Part shown: in pieces, positions 57,001-64,000 of the stretch
Position numbering within the stretch: the first letter of the stretch is position 1
Layout: every line of letters starts with the position of its first letter
Source: Diplolepis rosae
Lineage: Eukaryota; Arthropoda; Insecta; Hymenoptera; Diplolepididae
Reading direction: 5' to 3'
DNA: 64,000 nt
Assembly (NCBI GenBank): GCA_030998225.1
Contig: JAPYXD010000704.1
Coordinates: 15,905,501 to 15,969,500, forward strand
Notes under the pieces: generated by a model
Databases searched by the model: none
What the model was told of the DNA's origin: nothing
What the model saw: only the letters and a program-made list of their open reading frames with translations
Translations under genes and position numbers: made by a program

Positions 57001-60000
57001 AATATTTTTCTGACTGTAAAAGAGATTTTTGCCTGAATATATTTTTTAATAATGATTTCATAGCTTGGGTTTATTTTTTAAATGTTGAGTTGTCTGAACG
57101 AAAGGTCGAGGACCAAGGCCGTTTATTTCTCGTTCGAATTGATTGCAATTGTCATATTTGAATGAAATTGGTAATGCAAATCTGTAGACCTTGTCATCGG
57201 ATTTGTCAATGAACCAATAGGCAAAAGGAGGGCACGTCACAGTTATTCCACAGTCTAATTCACAGGGTGGGCAATAAAGCATGTTTAATTGATCTATCAA
57301 ACCTAAAAGTGCATTGAAATCAGAACACAGCTGCACTTCAGGAACATTTATATCAGCTTCGAGCTATAGCATAATTTTTTTCAAAGCGAAATATTACTTC
57401 CTGTCAGCTTTAAACCACTTGAAATAGGTTTCTACTCAGTCAACGCGAATTTATTGCAACAAAATAACTTCAGCTACAAAGTATCCACCAAAAATAGCAA
57501 TTAAAAAAAATTCTTTTGAATTGAATCTGAATCAGTAAAAATCTACTAATTATCAGTGAAATTCGACTGATTCAAATAGCTAAATAGAGGTTACTGTAAA
57601 TCAGTCAAATTTCACTGATTACTTCAGTGAAAATCAACTGATTTAACAGTGAAAAATATTTTTGCACTGTAGAATCAGTAAAAAGCCAAATAACTAATTC
57701 AATTCAATGTAAAAACAAAAAATTCTTTGGATTAAATAACTTCTTGATTCAAAGAAATGTTTTTTGACTCGATGAGAAAAGTTTGTTCACGTCGAAGAAA
57801 ATCTTTGAATAAAAAAACTCACCCTAATTTTAAAAAGTTCTATTCAATTTAATTTTTATGTTACAGAGGTAATTTGAGGATATTTACTATACTTAAGTAA
57901 ACATATCTTGAAATTGTTAAAAATTAACTGAATCTTCTGATATTTTTCTTAATATTAAAAAACCTAATTTATTTTAAAATTACGAAAACTTGAGATTCTT
58001 TCTCAAATTTACCAAAAGGTATCTAAATATTTTCAAATTTCTGAGTAATTTTAGGAAATTGTAGCTGCATGGAATTTACGATACGAGTTTCGAAAAATTC
58101 TAATATTTAACAGTGTATCTCTAATTGATCATCTCTCTTGATCAAACTGTTACTTGTAAGTTCGTTTTAAATGTCTCATTTTCGCGATTTTTATTCAAGT
58201 GACAATAGACTCATTCATTGGTCTAAATATATGTCATGACGTCACTCGGTCAGACGTCACTATATTTTTCTAGTCACTATCACGTGTTCGACACACGTCA
58301 TTTCACACTCTAGTCTAGACAAATGTTTCTCGTTTGTTTTAAGAAAGGATTATCTCTCGATTACGTATTATTTTATTACATAAAATTATTTTCAAAACTA
58401 TGACGATTGAATAGCATTGGGATTAGAGTCAGAAAAACATATATAAAAATATTCAAATCAGCTAAAATTATTAGGATAAGTACTATCGTGATGTTTCGTT
58501 ATTTATATGATTATTTCTCAAAAAAGTTTATTGGCGCATTTGTAAAAAAATATCAATTTTTTTCCCTTACAGGAATTATTTTGTTTAGATAAAATATGGA
58601 AATATTGAATCTAGAAAATTATTTCTTTAACCCAGCTAATTTTCCTTGATCTTCATTATGGAACTTTCAAATAAATAAAACAATTTGATGATTTTCAAAA
58701 CAACAAATTATTTTACCAGAATAGTAATTTATTTAATTCGAAAAATCATTAAAAACACTGTATAATAACTTTATGAATTAAATTCATGATATAATTAGTA
58801 TTAAAATTTTTGATTTACAGGGTGACCGTTTTCATCGACGAAAATAATTCCCGGTCATTAAAAAAAATAGTTTCCAATGTATAACAGGAAATGCAATGGG
58901 CCTTTAAAGTTTTAAAATATTCTTTATTTAATATTCTGAAATGAAATTTCTCCTGGTATACCGAAATCACATTTAAAACGAATTAAAGTCGTTTTTTATA
59001 GAAAATTAAAAAAAATTCCCGTTTTTTTTTCAAAAATAAAAAAAATTCTCTAATTCAGGATTCAGGGGATTACGAAACGTGGAAATTCGTTAAAAAGTGG
59101 ATATCAAATTTTTATACAAATTAATTACTGATTTAAAAACTTTAAAAATTAAAAACTGATTTTTTAAATCCGAAGTCAATTTTCTGAACAAAGGAACCTC
59201 AACGCACTTGAATTTAAAGGGGAACGATCATTGCAAACAGAGAGCAAGAGATGTAAAATTCCAGATTATAGTAAGAAGTAATGCAGTCATACTATTTCAT
59301 GAAAGATATTTTTCATGAAAAGGTATTGATCTGTTCTATTTTATTTTTAGAATGCGTACTTTATCGATAAATAGTGCTTCGCAATCTTCGCATGCCAGAT
59401 GGCCGAACATTGGATTCAATGTTTTTCTATTTTTAGAGACGAGAGATAAGAGAAATGAAGGGTCCACGTTGTCGACTGGGAAGATCCGCGTAAAGAGTCG
59501 TTCGTAACAATGATCCGTAAACAAGTAGTAACGTGTTTTGCGCACGCAGCTTTACTCTTTCGAGTTCAACAACGAACAATACAGATACAACACGTCTGTG
59601 ACGTACTTCGCCCGTGAAAGAGTAGATATCTCTTATCTCTTTCTTGCTGCTCTAAATTCGCGAAACGGACATTCGACCGAAAGAATGCGTGTTATGTTGT
59701 TTAAACGTGCTTATAAACAAAAGAATTACGCAAGTTCAGGGTCGTTAATCGCTCATTTTTCTTCCAAAGCTTCAATTTATGAATAAAATAATATATTCAT
59801 TCTGGGCGATTTTTGCTAAAAATTTCTTTTCCAAATTATGCTCCCAGTAGCAAATTTTTATCAAGGATATGCTTTGTACTGGAGAATTATCATTAATAAT
59901 TTTCAATTTATTGGTAATAAAAAACAGTCTTGATGCACTTGATAATTAAGTTTGCAAACCAAATTATAGCCATGAGAATGTCGCATGATTTTTGTCGTTT

Positions 60001-62603
60001 AGATATCAGCTTATTTTACTTTAAAATAACCTTGTAAAAATAAAACAGTGCGACATACAATCGGCTCAAAATTTAATAAGTGAATTTAGGAGCATGTCTT
60101 ACACGGAGAAAAATATTTGTTTGAAATCACCAAACTATTTGGAAACGCATGAGCGACGTACTTTTTTCCAATAATTTACATTTATTAGGATCTCTATTAT
60201 AGAATACACGCTAAATTAGCGATTAAAATTCCCATCTAGATGGCAAAATAAATGGAATTAGAAAATTTTACCATCTTGATGGGAATTTTAATCGCTAATT
60301 TAGCGTATTCTATAATAGAAATCCTAATAAATGTGAATTATTGGAAAAAAGGAAATTAGACAATTTTATTGATGTTAGGTTTTTACATGTTTGTGTCCAA
60401 ACTGCATAAAATTTAATTACAAATTATTTAGTTGAGTTCGACATTTTTGCCACTGCCTACTAATTTTCAAAATCTACATCCGTTTTTATCTTCTCTAATA
60501 TTTCCCAAATCTTGAAATCAAAATTTTATATATCTTGAGATATATAGATTCATTCTAATATTCTTAGACTTCCCATAACTTTGACAATTTCCGAATTTTT
60601 ATCTTCAAAACTTTTTTCCCATATGAGAAAAGTTGTATCTAATGGCATTCTTAAAAAAAATGCTATAAAAAATTGTCTAAATATTTCAGTATGCCCTACT
60701 ATCCAGAGGATTTTTTTTCCGTTATCAAGATTAAAAGTATCCCATCTATTTCCGTTTTCATCTTTTTTACCATTTCCCAAATTTGGAAAACAAATCTTAC
60801 TTATCACTGACGTAAAAATGTAGAAACTGGACAAAGTTGATCACACGAACTTTGGTTAAGCAACTTTGTCCTTTATTGTAATTTTTTCTCTAAAATGATA
60901 ATTATTTATTGCTAAAATTTTGGAAAATCATAAAAGGCTTGCAGACATAAGTCCCGTAACTTCTTTTGTAATAATTAACCAAAAAAATCCATTCTCTTCA
61001 TCAGGTCATTATTGCAGTGAATACAATTTTGGATTAATTAATCTAAATAAGTCAGAGGACCACTCATAGCAAGTCCTTCATAATTTACCAAAATTTTAGC
61101 AAGAAATAATTATTTTTGAAATAAAACCGTTGAAAATAAACTCAGTAGTTCCTTCATCAATTTTGGTTCCAGATTATATTACATTTCGACATTTACTCTA
61201 TTTAGGATCAATAAATGTGCGTTAAGTCTTGTAGACACAGTAAACCTTAACAGATCAAACTGACCACCAATTTTGGATCAAAATAATCCACTTTTGAAAG
61301 TCAAAAAATAAATATGTATACAAGTTCACTCGCATCTGTTGAGCGGCAATTGTTATTTGCTTATTTATTTCTCTTTTTTTTTACTATGTGACTAACTCTA
61401 TACCTACACTACGATCATTTATGTCATTTTTGAAGTTTGGTAACAGGCGATTGATTCCGATAATCGGGTCATTTTGATTCGCAATTTCGAATTTAAAACA
61501 AAACTCTGAAATTTGTATCAAAGTGTTGCAGATCATGTTTATCCAATTTTGGGATCAAATTGATCAACTAGGATTTACTACGCAAGCTTCTTTCTGGAGG
61601 TTATGTTTGACAGAAAAGAATGTAAATTCCGTTTGATGTTTAAAGAGTTTTCCAACATCTTCTCCAAGATAGTTCCTTTCTTTAAACAAACTGTAATGGC
61701 ACAGAATATTTTGATAATGTCTCATAATTTAGACAATTAATACCGAATTACCAGAAAATTACAGAATCACGGCAATATAACCTCACTATCTTTACCCCAT
61801 TGACGTTTCCCAGTTATGTAGCAAGTGACGTAGGTTGTAGTGAACGGTGATGGTTGTTAAAGGCTCGTTCCAGAAAGTAAAGGAGGCTTACCATTGGCCT
61901 TGAATGTAGTGGCTGTCTCAAAGCTCGGAGCCCTCACCGGATGCTTCTCCTTGCTCCGATCTTGCACGTAACTGACGGCGAGGCTCACAGCCGGTAAGGA
62001 ATCTCCCCTTGTCAAAGGAGGCCTTACAGGGTGTTGTTCCTCAAGGGAAAGTCGCTTCTCCGCGTGCTCATCTTCATCGATAGTAGTGATTCCTCTCTTG
62101 AGTTGAGTAATACCCCGGTTATGGCTGAGGTTAACGTGATGAGCCACGGCGGCAAGATGTGCGCTCGACATCCTCTGAACATTATTGTTCCTCATGCCAT
62201 TGGGAATTTCATGAGTCTCGTCATGTTGCCGGGACAGCTGTTGCCTGGAACCAGAGTTGAATTCTGATATAGAGTTCCTGTGGTGCAGCTGTGAGTACCC
62301 GGCGATGTTGTGATGGCGTGAGTGGCTTTGCCCGGTGTTTTGTATCGGTAAAACATCAAGATTGGTTCCGCCGTTATGCTCAGTGTGCGTAGATGCTCTG
62401 TAGGTTTTCGAGGCAGAAGGTCGCGAGTCCTGAAAGCCATGAGCCTTTTTAAGCTGCTTCGCGGACTCTAAAACAAGATCTATCCTGTCTGCACCCTCGT
62501 AATTAACGCACCCACGACACACCGGTTCAGAAAAATCCATTATCATAGCCCAGGGCATTCTGGGTAGATCGCACAAATAACATTGGGTACGCTTTCCCAT
62601 CAT
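42009..62603 (-). CDS. IRF2BP-family transcriptional co-regulator (Pits-like), 5 exons
   Basis: Nuclear co-repressor or E3-like regulator family (human IRF2BP1/2/L; Drosophila Pits). Exons (minus): 62603-61892, 44764-44613, 43487-43301, 42888-42644, 42149-42009; phases close, 478 residues. The N-terminus has the family C4 finger C8-x2-C11...C29-x2-C32 ([32 protein letters not shown]). The middle is Pro/Ser/Asn-rich with a poly-Pro run. The C-terminal RING-type finger has CTLC (392, 395), C407, CFPC (416, 419) and CPSGEKC (435, 441), followed by [14 protein letters not shown] and the basic tail KVKKERET. The frame is open upstream of the start, but an in-frame stop precedes it and ATGATG at 62603 is the first Met. 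Intron 1 is 17.1 kb and full of mobile elements. I leave the symbol blank because the paralogue name is uncertain. Confidence 0.93.
43644..43930. mobile_element. MITE in IRF2BP intron 2
   Basis: Terminal inverted repeats of about 40 bp: ATTAAGGTAGTTGTACC then AAAAATCAGGTCTCTGGAAA on the left, and TTCCAGAGACCTGATTTTTG then CAATTATCTTAAT on the right. It is about 287 bp, with an AT-rich core and no coding capacity. Confidence 0.8.
44000..44198. mobile_element. CTCTCTAAATCTGAATCAG MITE, copy A
   Basis: Terminal words CTCTCTAAATCTGAGTCAG and CTGATTCAGATTTAGAGAG are inverted repeats. The interior holds many CACTGATT / AATCAGTGA words in both orientations, so the whole copy can form stacked hairpins. 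It lies in IRF2BP intron 2, about 70 bp after the previous MITE. Confidence 0.85.
45107..45378. mobile_element. CTCTCTAAATCTGAATCAG MITE, copy B
   Basis: Starts ACTCTCTGAATCTGAATCAG and ends CTGATTCTGTTTTAGAGT. It is longer than copy A (about 270 bp) because extra CACTGATT / AATCAGTGA hairpin words are present. IRF2BP intron 1. Confidence 0.85.
45620..45965. promoter_or_regulatory. GC-richer non-repetitive island, candidate enhancer
   Basis: Stands out from the AT-rich repeats around it by even base use. It contains TGACGTCA (45668-45675), two CACGTG E-boxes (near 45839 and 45934), CAGCTGACGAGCTG and TGACGTAA. It lies in the large first intron of a transcription co-regulator gene. Calling it regulatory is inference; it could also be a decayed element. 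Confidence 0.3.
46119..47460. repeat. TCGGATT-rich repeat elements with a 245-bp direct duplication
   Basis: Dense degenerate words TCGGATTG / TTCGGA and their inverse TCCGAAC / AATCCGA. Ends near 46119 (CCCTAGCAAAAGTATCGG) and 46895 (CCGACACTTTCATATCAGGG) form inverted termini; a second unit starts near 46948 (CCTGGTGAAAGTTTCGG). Segment 46382-46627 recurs almost exactly at 47118-47361, 736 bp later. Open frames here reflect only the lack of stops in the repeat words. Confidence 0.7.
47692..48010. mobile_element. TCGGATT-family MITE with CCTGGCGAAATTT termini
   Basis: Terminal inverted repeats CCTGGCGAAATTT and AAATTTCGCCAGG. The interior contains TCCGAGCGAATCC-type and TCGGAT words like the 46-47 kb copies. 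About 318 bp and non-coding. This copy gives the cleanest termini of the family. Confidence 0.8.
48955..49338. mobile_element. TCGGATT fragment joined to CTCTCTAAATCTGAATCAG MITE, copy C
   Basis: 48955-49090 is a fragment of the TCGGATT family (TTCGGATAGATTTGGATTG). It runs straight into copy C of the AATCAGTGA MITE (about 49094-49338), which lacks its left terminal word but keeps the right one (CTGATTCCGATTTAGAGA). One element probably inserted into or deleted part of the other. Confidence 0.7.
49610..49800. promoter_or_regulatory. GC-richer island in IRF2BP intron 1
   Basis: Non-repetitive stretch with several CG dinucleotides (GTCGCCGCGTAGAG, TACGTACACGTATCACG, CATCGAGTCTATATGTACG). No coding frame was recognised. 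It is a candidate conserved non-coding block; the evidence is only composition contrast. Confidence 0.25.
49877..50357. mobile_element. MITE interrupted by CTCTCTAAATCTGAATCAG MITE, copy D
   Basis: Outer arms 49877-49985 and about 50268-50357 are imperfect inverse repeats (for example ACTAATT...CAATTTT against AAATTG...AATTAGT, and GAGCTATAAATTC against GAATTAGTGGCTC). Between them, 49998-50265 is copy D, ending CTCAGGTTTAGAGAG. So one inverted-repeat element landed inside another. Confidence 0.65.
51129..51322. mobile_element. CTCTCTAAATCTGAATCAG MITE, copy E
   Basis: Starts ACTCTCTAACTCTGAATCAG and ends CTGATTCAGATTTAGAGAGT, about 194 bp. It is the shortest full-ended copy in the window and has fewer internal hairpin words. 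Confidence 0.85.
51992..52722. mobile_element. 731-bp palindromic element with hammerhead-like arms
   Basis: Arms of about 190-215 bp: AATATTCGATATTGTTGATG, then TTTAGGGTCCAGAAAAAATG, then TTTCAAACGTTTCGACTCAG on the left, all inverted on the right. The left arm carries a hammerhead-like motif on the minus strand (about 52062-52105). The right arm carries the same motif on the plus strand (about 52610-52655) with CTGATGAG changed to CTTATGAG. The ~320-bp centre holds two imperfect direct copies of a segment with GCAAATTT and TAGACCA. No coding capacity is seen. Confidence 0.8.
52062..52105 (-). ncRNA. Hammerhead-like ribozyme motif, left arm of palindrome
   Basis: Minus strand: UUCUCA-CUGAUGA-G-GACUC...GAGUC-GAAAC-GUU-UGAAAA. 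The core CUGANGA and GAAA and a 5-bp helix II are intact. Helix III is the 2-bp ACGU form. Helix I pairs as A-U, C-G, U-A, one mismatch, then U-A, U-A. There is again one extra base between core and helix II, as in the 33-39 kb array. Confidence 0.6.
52789..52812 (+). pseudogene. tRNA T-arm fragment (tRNA relic or SINE remnant)
   Basis: CCCGGGTTCGAATCCCGG is a perfect T-stem/loop with the B-box GGTTCGAATCC, followed by CACAG. Upstream there is no D-arm, A-box or anticodon arm; the preceding sequence is AT-rich. It is therefore the 3' part of a tRNA or of a tRNA-derived SINE, not a complete tRNA gene. Confidence 0.6.
53650..53893. mobile_element. hAT-like MITE with CAGGGGCGAATTTAC termini
   Basis: Starts CAGGGGCGAATTTAC and ends GTAAATTCGACCCTG. 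The flanks AACCTTCC and ATCCTTCC match at 7 of 8 positions, as expected of an 8-bp hAT target-site duplication; the CAGGG...CCCTG ends also fit. It is 244 bp, with a GC-rich interior at both ends (GGGCGGCAAAA, GGGGAGGGGCGG) and no coding region. Confidence 0.8.
54390..55860. repeat. Older AT-rich repeat split by the TTAA element
   Basis: Flanks on each side of 54540-55551 share words (TTGATTTAACT, AAAAATTTGGT, GGTTGAGTTAAC, TTGGTTAAATTAACTC) in both orientations. This suggests an older inverted-repeat element into whose TTAA site the piggyBac-like copy inserted. Borders are approximate. Confidence 0.45.
54540..55551. mobile_element. piggyBac-like non-autonomous element with TTAA duplication
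   Basis: Terminal inverted repeats GGGGAGGTTCTCTTTTT and AAAAAGAGGAGAACCTCCCC are bounded on both sides by TTAA (54536-54539 and 55552-55555). TTAA target duplication is the hallmark of piggyBac-type transposition. It is 1,012 bp and has no transposase frame. The interior holds a hairpin at 55316-55378 (GAGCGGGTTGAAAC... and ...GTTTCAACCCGCTC, centred on CCTAGG). Small minus-strand frames near 55009-55366 look incidental. Confidence 0.8.
56215..56625. repeat. TCGGATT-family element
   Basis: Repeated TTCGGATTG / TCCGAACC words and a closing CCGATACTTTCGCCAAGG, related to the termini seen at 46119 and 47692. It shares TTTTTCATCAAACGAG and AAAACGTTTTTCGGATT with the copies at 46-47 kb. Confidence 0.7.
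57058..57363 (-). other. Coding-like ORF (101 codons) inside IRF2BP intron 1
   Basis: Following a CTATAG acceptor-like site, the minus strand is open for 101 codons to a TGA. The product is Cys-rich with balanced composition ([36 protein letters not shown]), unlike the AT-driven noise frames nearby. I do not recognise a family. A decayed second copy of part of it lies just downstream on the same strand: 57177-57222 is repeated at 56949-56994. It could be the last exon of an unknown nested gene, a gene relic or part of a mobile element. Confidence 0.35.
57524..57710. mobile_element. AATCAGTGA MITE, copy F (opposite orientation)
   Basis: Starts AATCTGAATCAGTAAAAATC and reads through GATTCAAATAGCTAAA, the inverse of the right-hand side of copies A-E. 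It is the only reversed copy in the window. Its far end is decayed (AATCAGTAAAAAGCC). Confidence 0.75.
57711..60160. other. IRF2BP intron 1, with CRE-rich patch and GC-richer island
   Basis: Mostly AT-rich without genes. Two patches differ. 58,195-58,340 has ATGACGTCAC (58236-58245), AGACGTCAC (58252-58260) and TCACGTGTTCG. 59,340-59,780 is GC-richer, with many CG dinucleotides, restriction-like words GTCGAC and TTCGCGAA, and no recognisable coding frame. Both are candidate regulatory blocks or an alternative promoter; this is inferred from composition and motifs only. Confidence 0.3.
60162..60352. mobile_element. MITE with ~85-bp inverted arms
   Basis: Left arm (TTTTTTCCAATAATTTACAT, TTATTAGGATCTCTATTATA, CGCTAAATTAGCGATTAAAA) is matched by its inverse to 60352. 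The loop is only about 20-25 bp, around ATGGAATTAGAAAA. High arm identity suggests a fairly recent insertion. Confidence 0.8.
60353..61891. other. Distal part of IRF2BP intron 1, nothing recognised
   Basis: AT-rich. A pair of loosely related segments (TTTCCCAAATCTTGAAA near 60505 and TTTCCCAAATTTGGAAA near 60775) also resembles sequence near 56110, suggesting decayed dispersed repeats. No exon or clear terminal repeats found. Confidence 0.4.
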
Positions 62604-63345
62604 CTTGGCTGTTGGGTATACTTCACCTGACAAAATATCACTTCACGAAACTGCGTTTTACCCCTTTTAGTACATGTTCCAGATTTAGAAAAAACTCAGG
62701 TATCCAGTGTGCACATAACACGATTAAAAGTGCACTGTTCGACTCACTGAACAGATTCCGAGGAATAATGTTGTGAATTGAATTAAGCACAGTTGCGCGA
62801 ATCAGCCGAGGTAGTCGACTTCCTTAACTGAGAGGGAGAGGAGCCGCAGAACGACTCTAGAACAAAAATCACTACGCGTAGCTTACACTTCACGTAATAA
62901 TCAGAGCACGAAACGAAAACACGAGATGCAATTTTCACGGTGATGACGTAGAGTAAGAAAAGCACGAATATGAACAGTTTACACGCTATTCCACTGCAAA
63001 AAGGTAAGAAGCAAATTGAAGCCCGTGCACGAGACGCGGAATAAATGGTACACGCGTGAGACGTGTCTTGCCTGCTGCTGTACGCGGAGACGAACGCTCG
63101 AGAATGTCGCGACGGAGCGAGCTCACGGGTTTCCTCCCTCCTCATTCCCCTTGGCGTCAGTCTCAGCCAATAGCAGCCAGTGGCGTCATAGAACGCGACG
63201 TCATAATTGCGCGCGCAAGCGCCTAACGCATACCCGGGGGAAAACACGTAGCCAGCGACCGGGACTCTTTCGCGAATACGGCCGGGGCGTTTACGATTAT
63301 GGCAAGAGGGGCGGGGGGGAGGGAATCCAGGCCGTCTTTAAAGGT
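62604..63345 (-). promoter_or_regulatory. IRF2BP promoter / 5' UTR, GC- and CpG-rich
   Basis: Directly upstream of the IRF2BP start codon, composition shifts to GC-rich with many CG dinucleotides, peaking at 63,030-63,340. Motifs include GACGTCAT (about 63198-63205), GCGCGCGCAAGCGCC (NRF1-like, about 63209-63222) and GGCCGGGGCG. A CAG acceptor-like site just before the start exon (TTTTGTCAG at about 62629) means a separate 5' untranslated exon is possible. Open frames here are by-products of the composition. Confidence 0.5.
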
Positions 63346-64000
63346 AAGTCTACAATAGGACTTCGTTCGAAGCATCTTTTACACTTACAAGAGCTTTTTA
63401 ACGATGTATTACATAAAGAAATAAATTATCTATTCAAGATGGTAGGTCTATATAAATTATAGACATAACCTCAATCGAAAAATTGTATATATACTGCTTT
63501 TTGAATGAATATTGGTTGACAAATTTCGAAAAAATATATAGTCTGAGTATATTGATTAAGTTTTGCACATGATTCTAGAAGATTTTATGATTATGTATTG
63601 GTTCCATCGGGTGTGGGGAAAAAATTCGATTTGGGGTTCTTTTGTGAGGGGAAAAATGGCGAAATCTTTCATAGACGTTGTACATGAGACTTCTACGAGT
63701 CTAGGCATACCTGTTAAAACCAAAAAACACCTCTCGAAAATAGGCCATTGATAAAGCTTGGTTTATACGATATATTATTGTAGGCCTACCTTTACAGCCG
63801 AGAAAACCCGGACAAAACCGCACTGTGTGTACGCGCCAAACTGTTTTTGGGTCATTCCAGGCAACCCACAAGTCTGACGAGCAGGTCCACTCGTCCTGCG
63901 ACCGTCGTTTTCTGCCTCTTTTTTTCTGCACTTCGAACATGGAATTTTACAACTAAATCAAATGTATTTCTTGGAATCAATCAGATACTGCATAAAAAAG
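63346..64000. other. Upstream flank of IRF2BP, no gene identified
   Basis: AT-rich to 63,590, then a GC-richer segment at 63,770-63,930 that may be repeat-derived. A minus-strand open frame (63,940-63,701) has no recognisable family and a basic low-complexity start. The window ends here. Confidence 0.35.

Noticed and set aside
62604..62633. Longer IRF2BP start ten codons upstream
   Set aside because: The codon there is TTG, not ATG. The first in-frame ATG is at 62603, just before the conserved finger, and an in-frame stop lies upstream.
62783..63462. Frames of about 150 codons on both strands upstream of IRF2BP
   Set aside because: GC-rich promoter sequence has few stops by chance. Both strands are open at once and neither product resembles a protein family.

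Overview
This is an AT-rich window from an animal nuclear genome, almost certainly an insect. Genes are split by short GT-AG introns, products match insect/vertebrate orthologues, and inverted-repeat transposons are very dense. The gene set (SUZ12, NAA30, crooked neck, ITPK1, an IRF2BP/Pits gene) would suit a hymenopteran, but nothing fixes the order or species. There are no operons, CRISPR arrays or rRNA genes. Exon borders below were worked out by hand from splice signals, reading-phase closure and recalled family sequence.

Layout. (1) 1209-7945, minus: a complete nine-exon SUZ12, the Polycomb PRC2 subunit. (2) 9104-11870, plus: NAA30, the NatC catalytic subunit, head-to-head with SUZ12 across a 1.16 kb promoter region. 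(3) 14340-18577, plus: crooked neck (CRNKL1), a spliceosomal HAT-repeat protein, in 14 exons. (4) 19983-22051, minus: an ATP-grasp inositol phosphate kinase of the ITPK1 type, convergent with crn. (5) 22.4-24.7 kb: a cluster of fold-back elements. (6) 26652-32258 and probably beyond, minus: an unrecognised Ser/Asn/Lys-rich protein of about 1,700 residues with thirteen 33-residue tandem repeats in one 4.35 kb exon. Its first exon is unresolved. (7) 33300-39087: a 5.8 kb array of ~955-bp units, two in one orientation then four and a bit in the other, bounded by a 12-bp direct repeat. Each unit carries a hammerhead-ribozyme-like motif. (8) 42009-62603, minus: an IRF2BP-family gene with an N-terminal C4 zinc finger and C-terminal RING-type finger. 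Its 17 kb first intron is filled with nested inverted-repeat elements, a second hammerhead-bearing palindrome, a piggyBac-like TTAA element, degenerate TCGGATT-rich repeats and a few GC-richer islands that may be regulatory. Its promoter lies at about 62.6-63.35 kb.

The recognised genes are housekeeping or regulatory (chromatin silencing, N-terminal acetylation, splicing, inositol phosphate metabolism, transcription co-regulation) and do not form a pathway. The most unusual content is the head-to-head tandem array with ribozyme-like motifs at 33.3-39.1 kb, its distant relative at 52 kb, and the repeat-expanded orphan protein beside the array.
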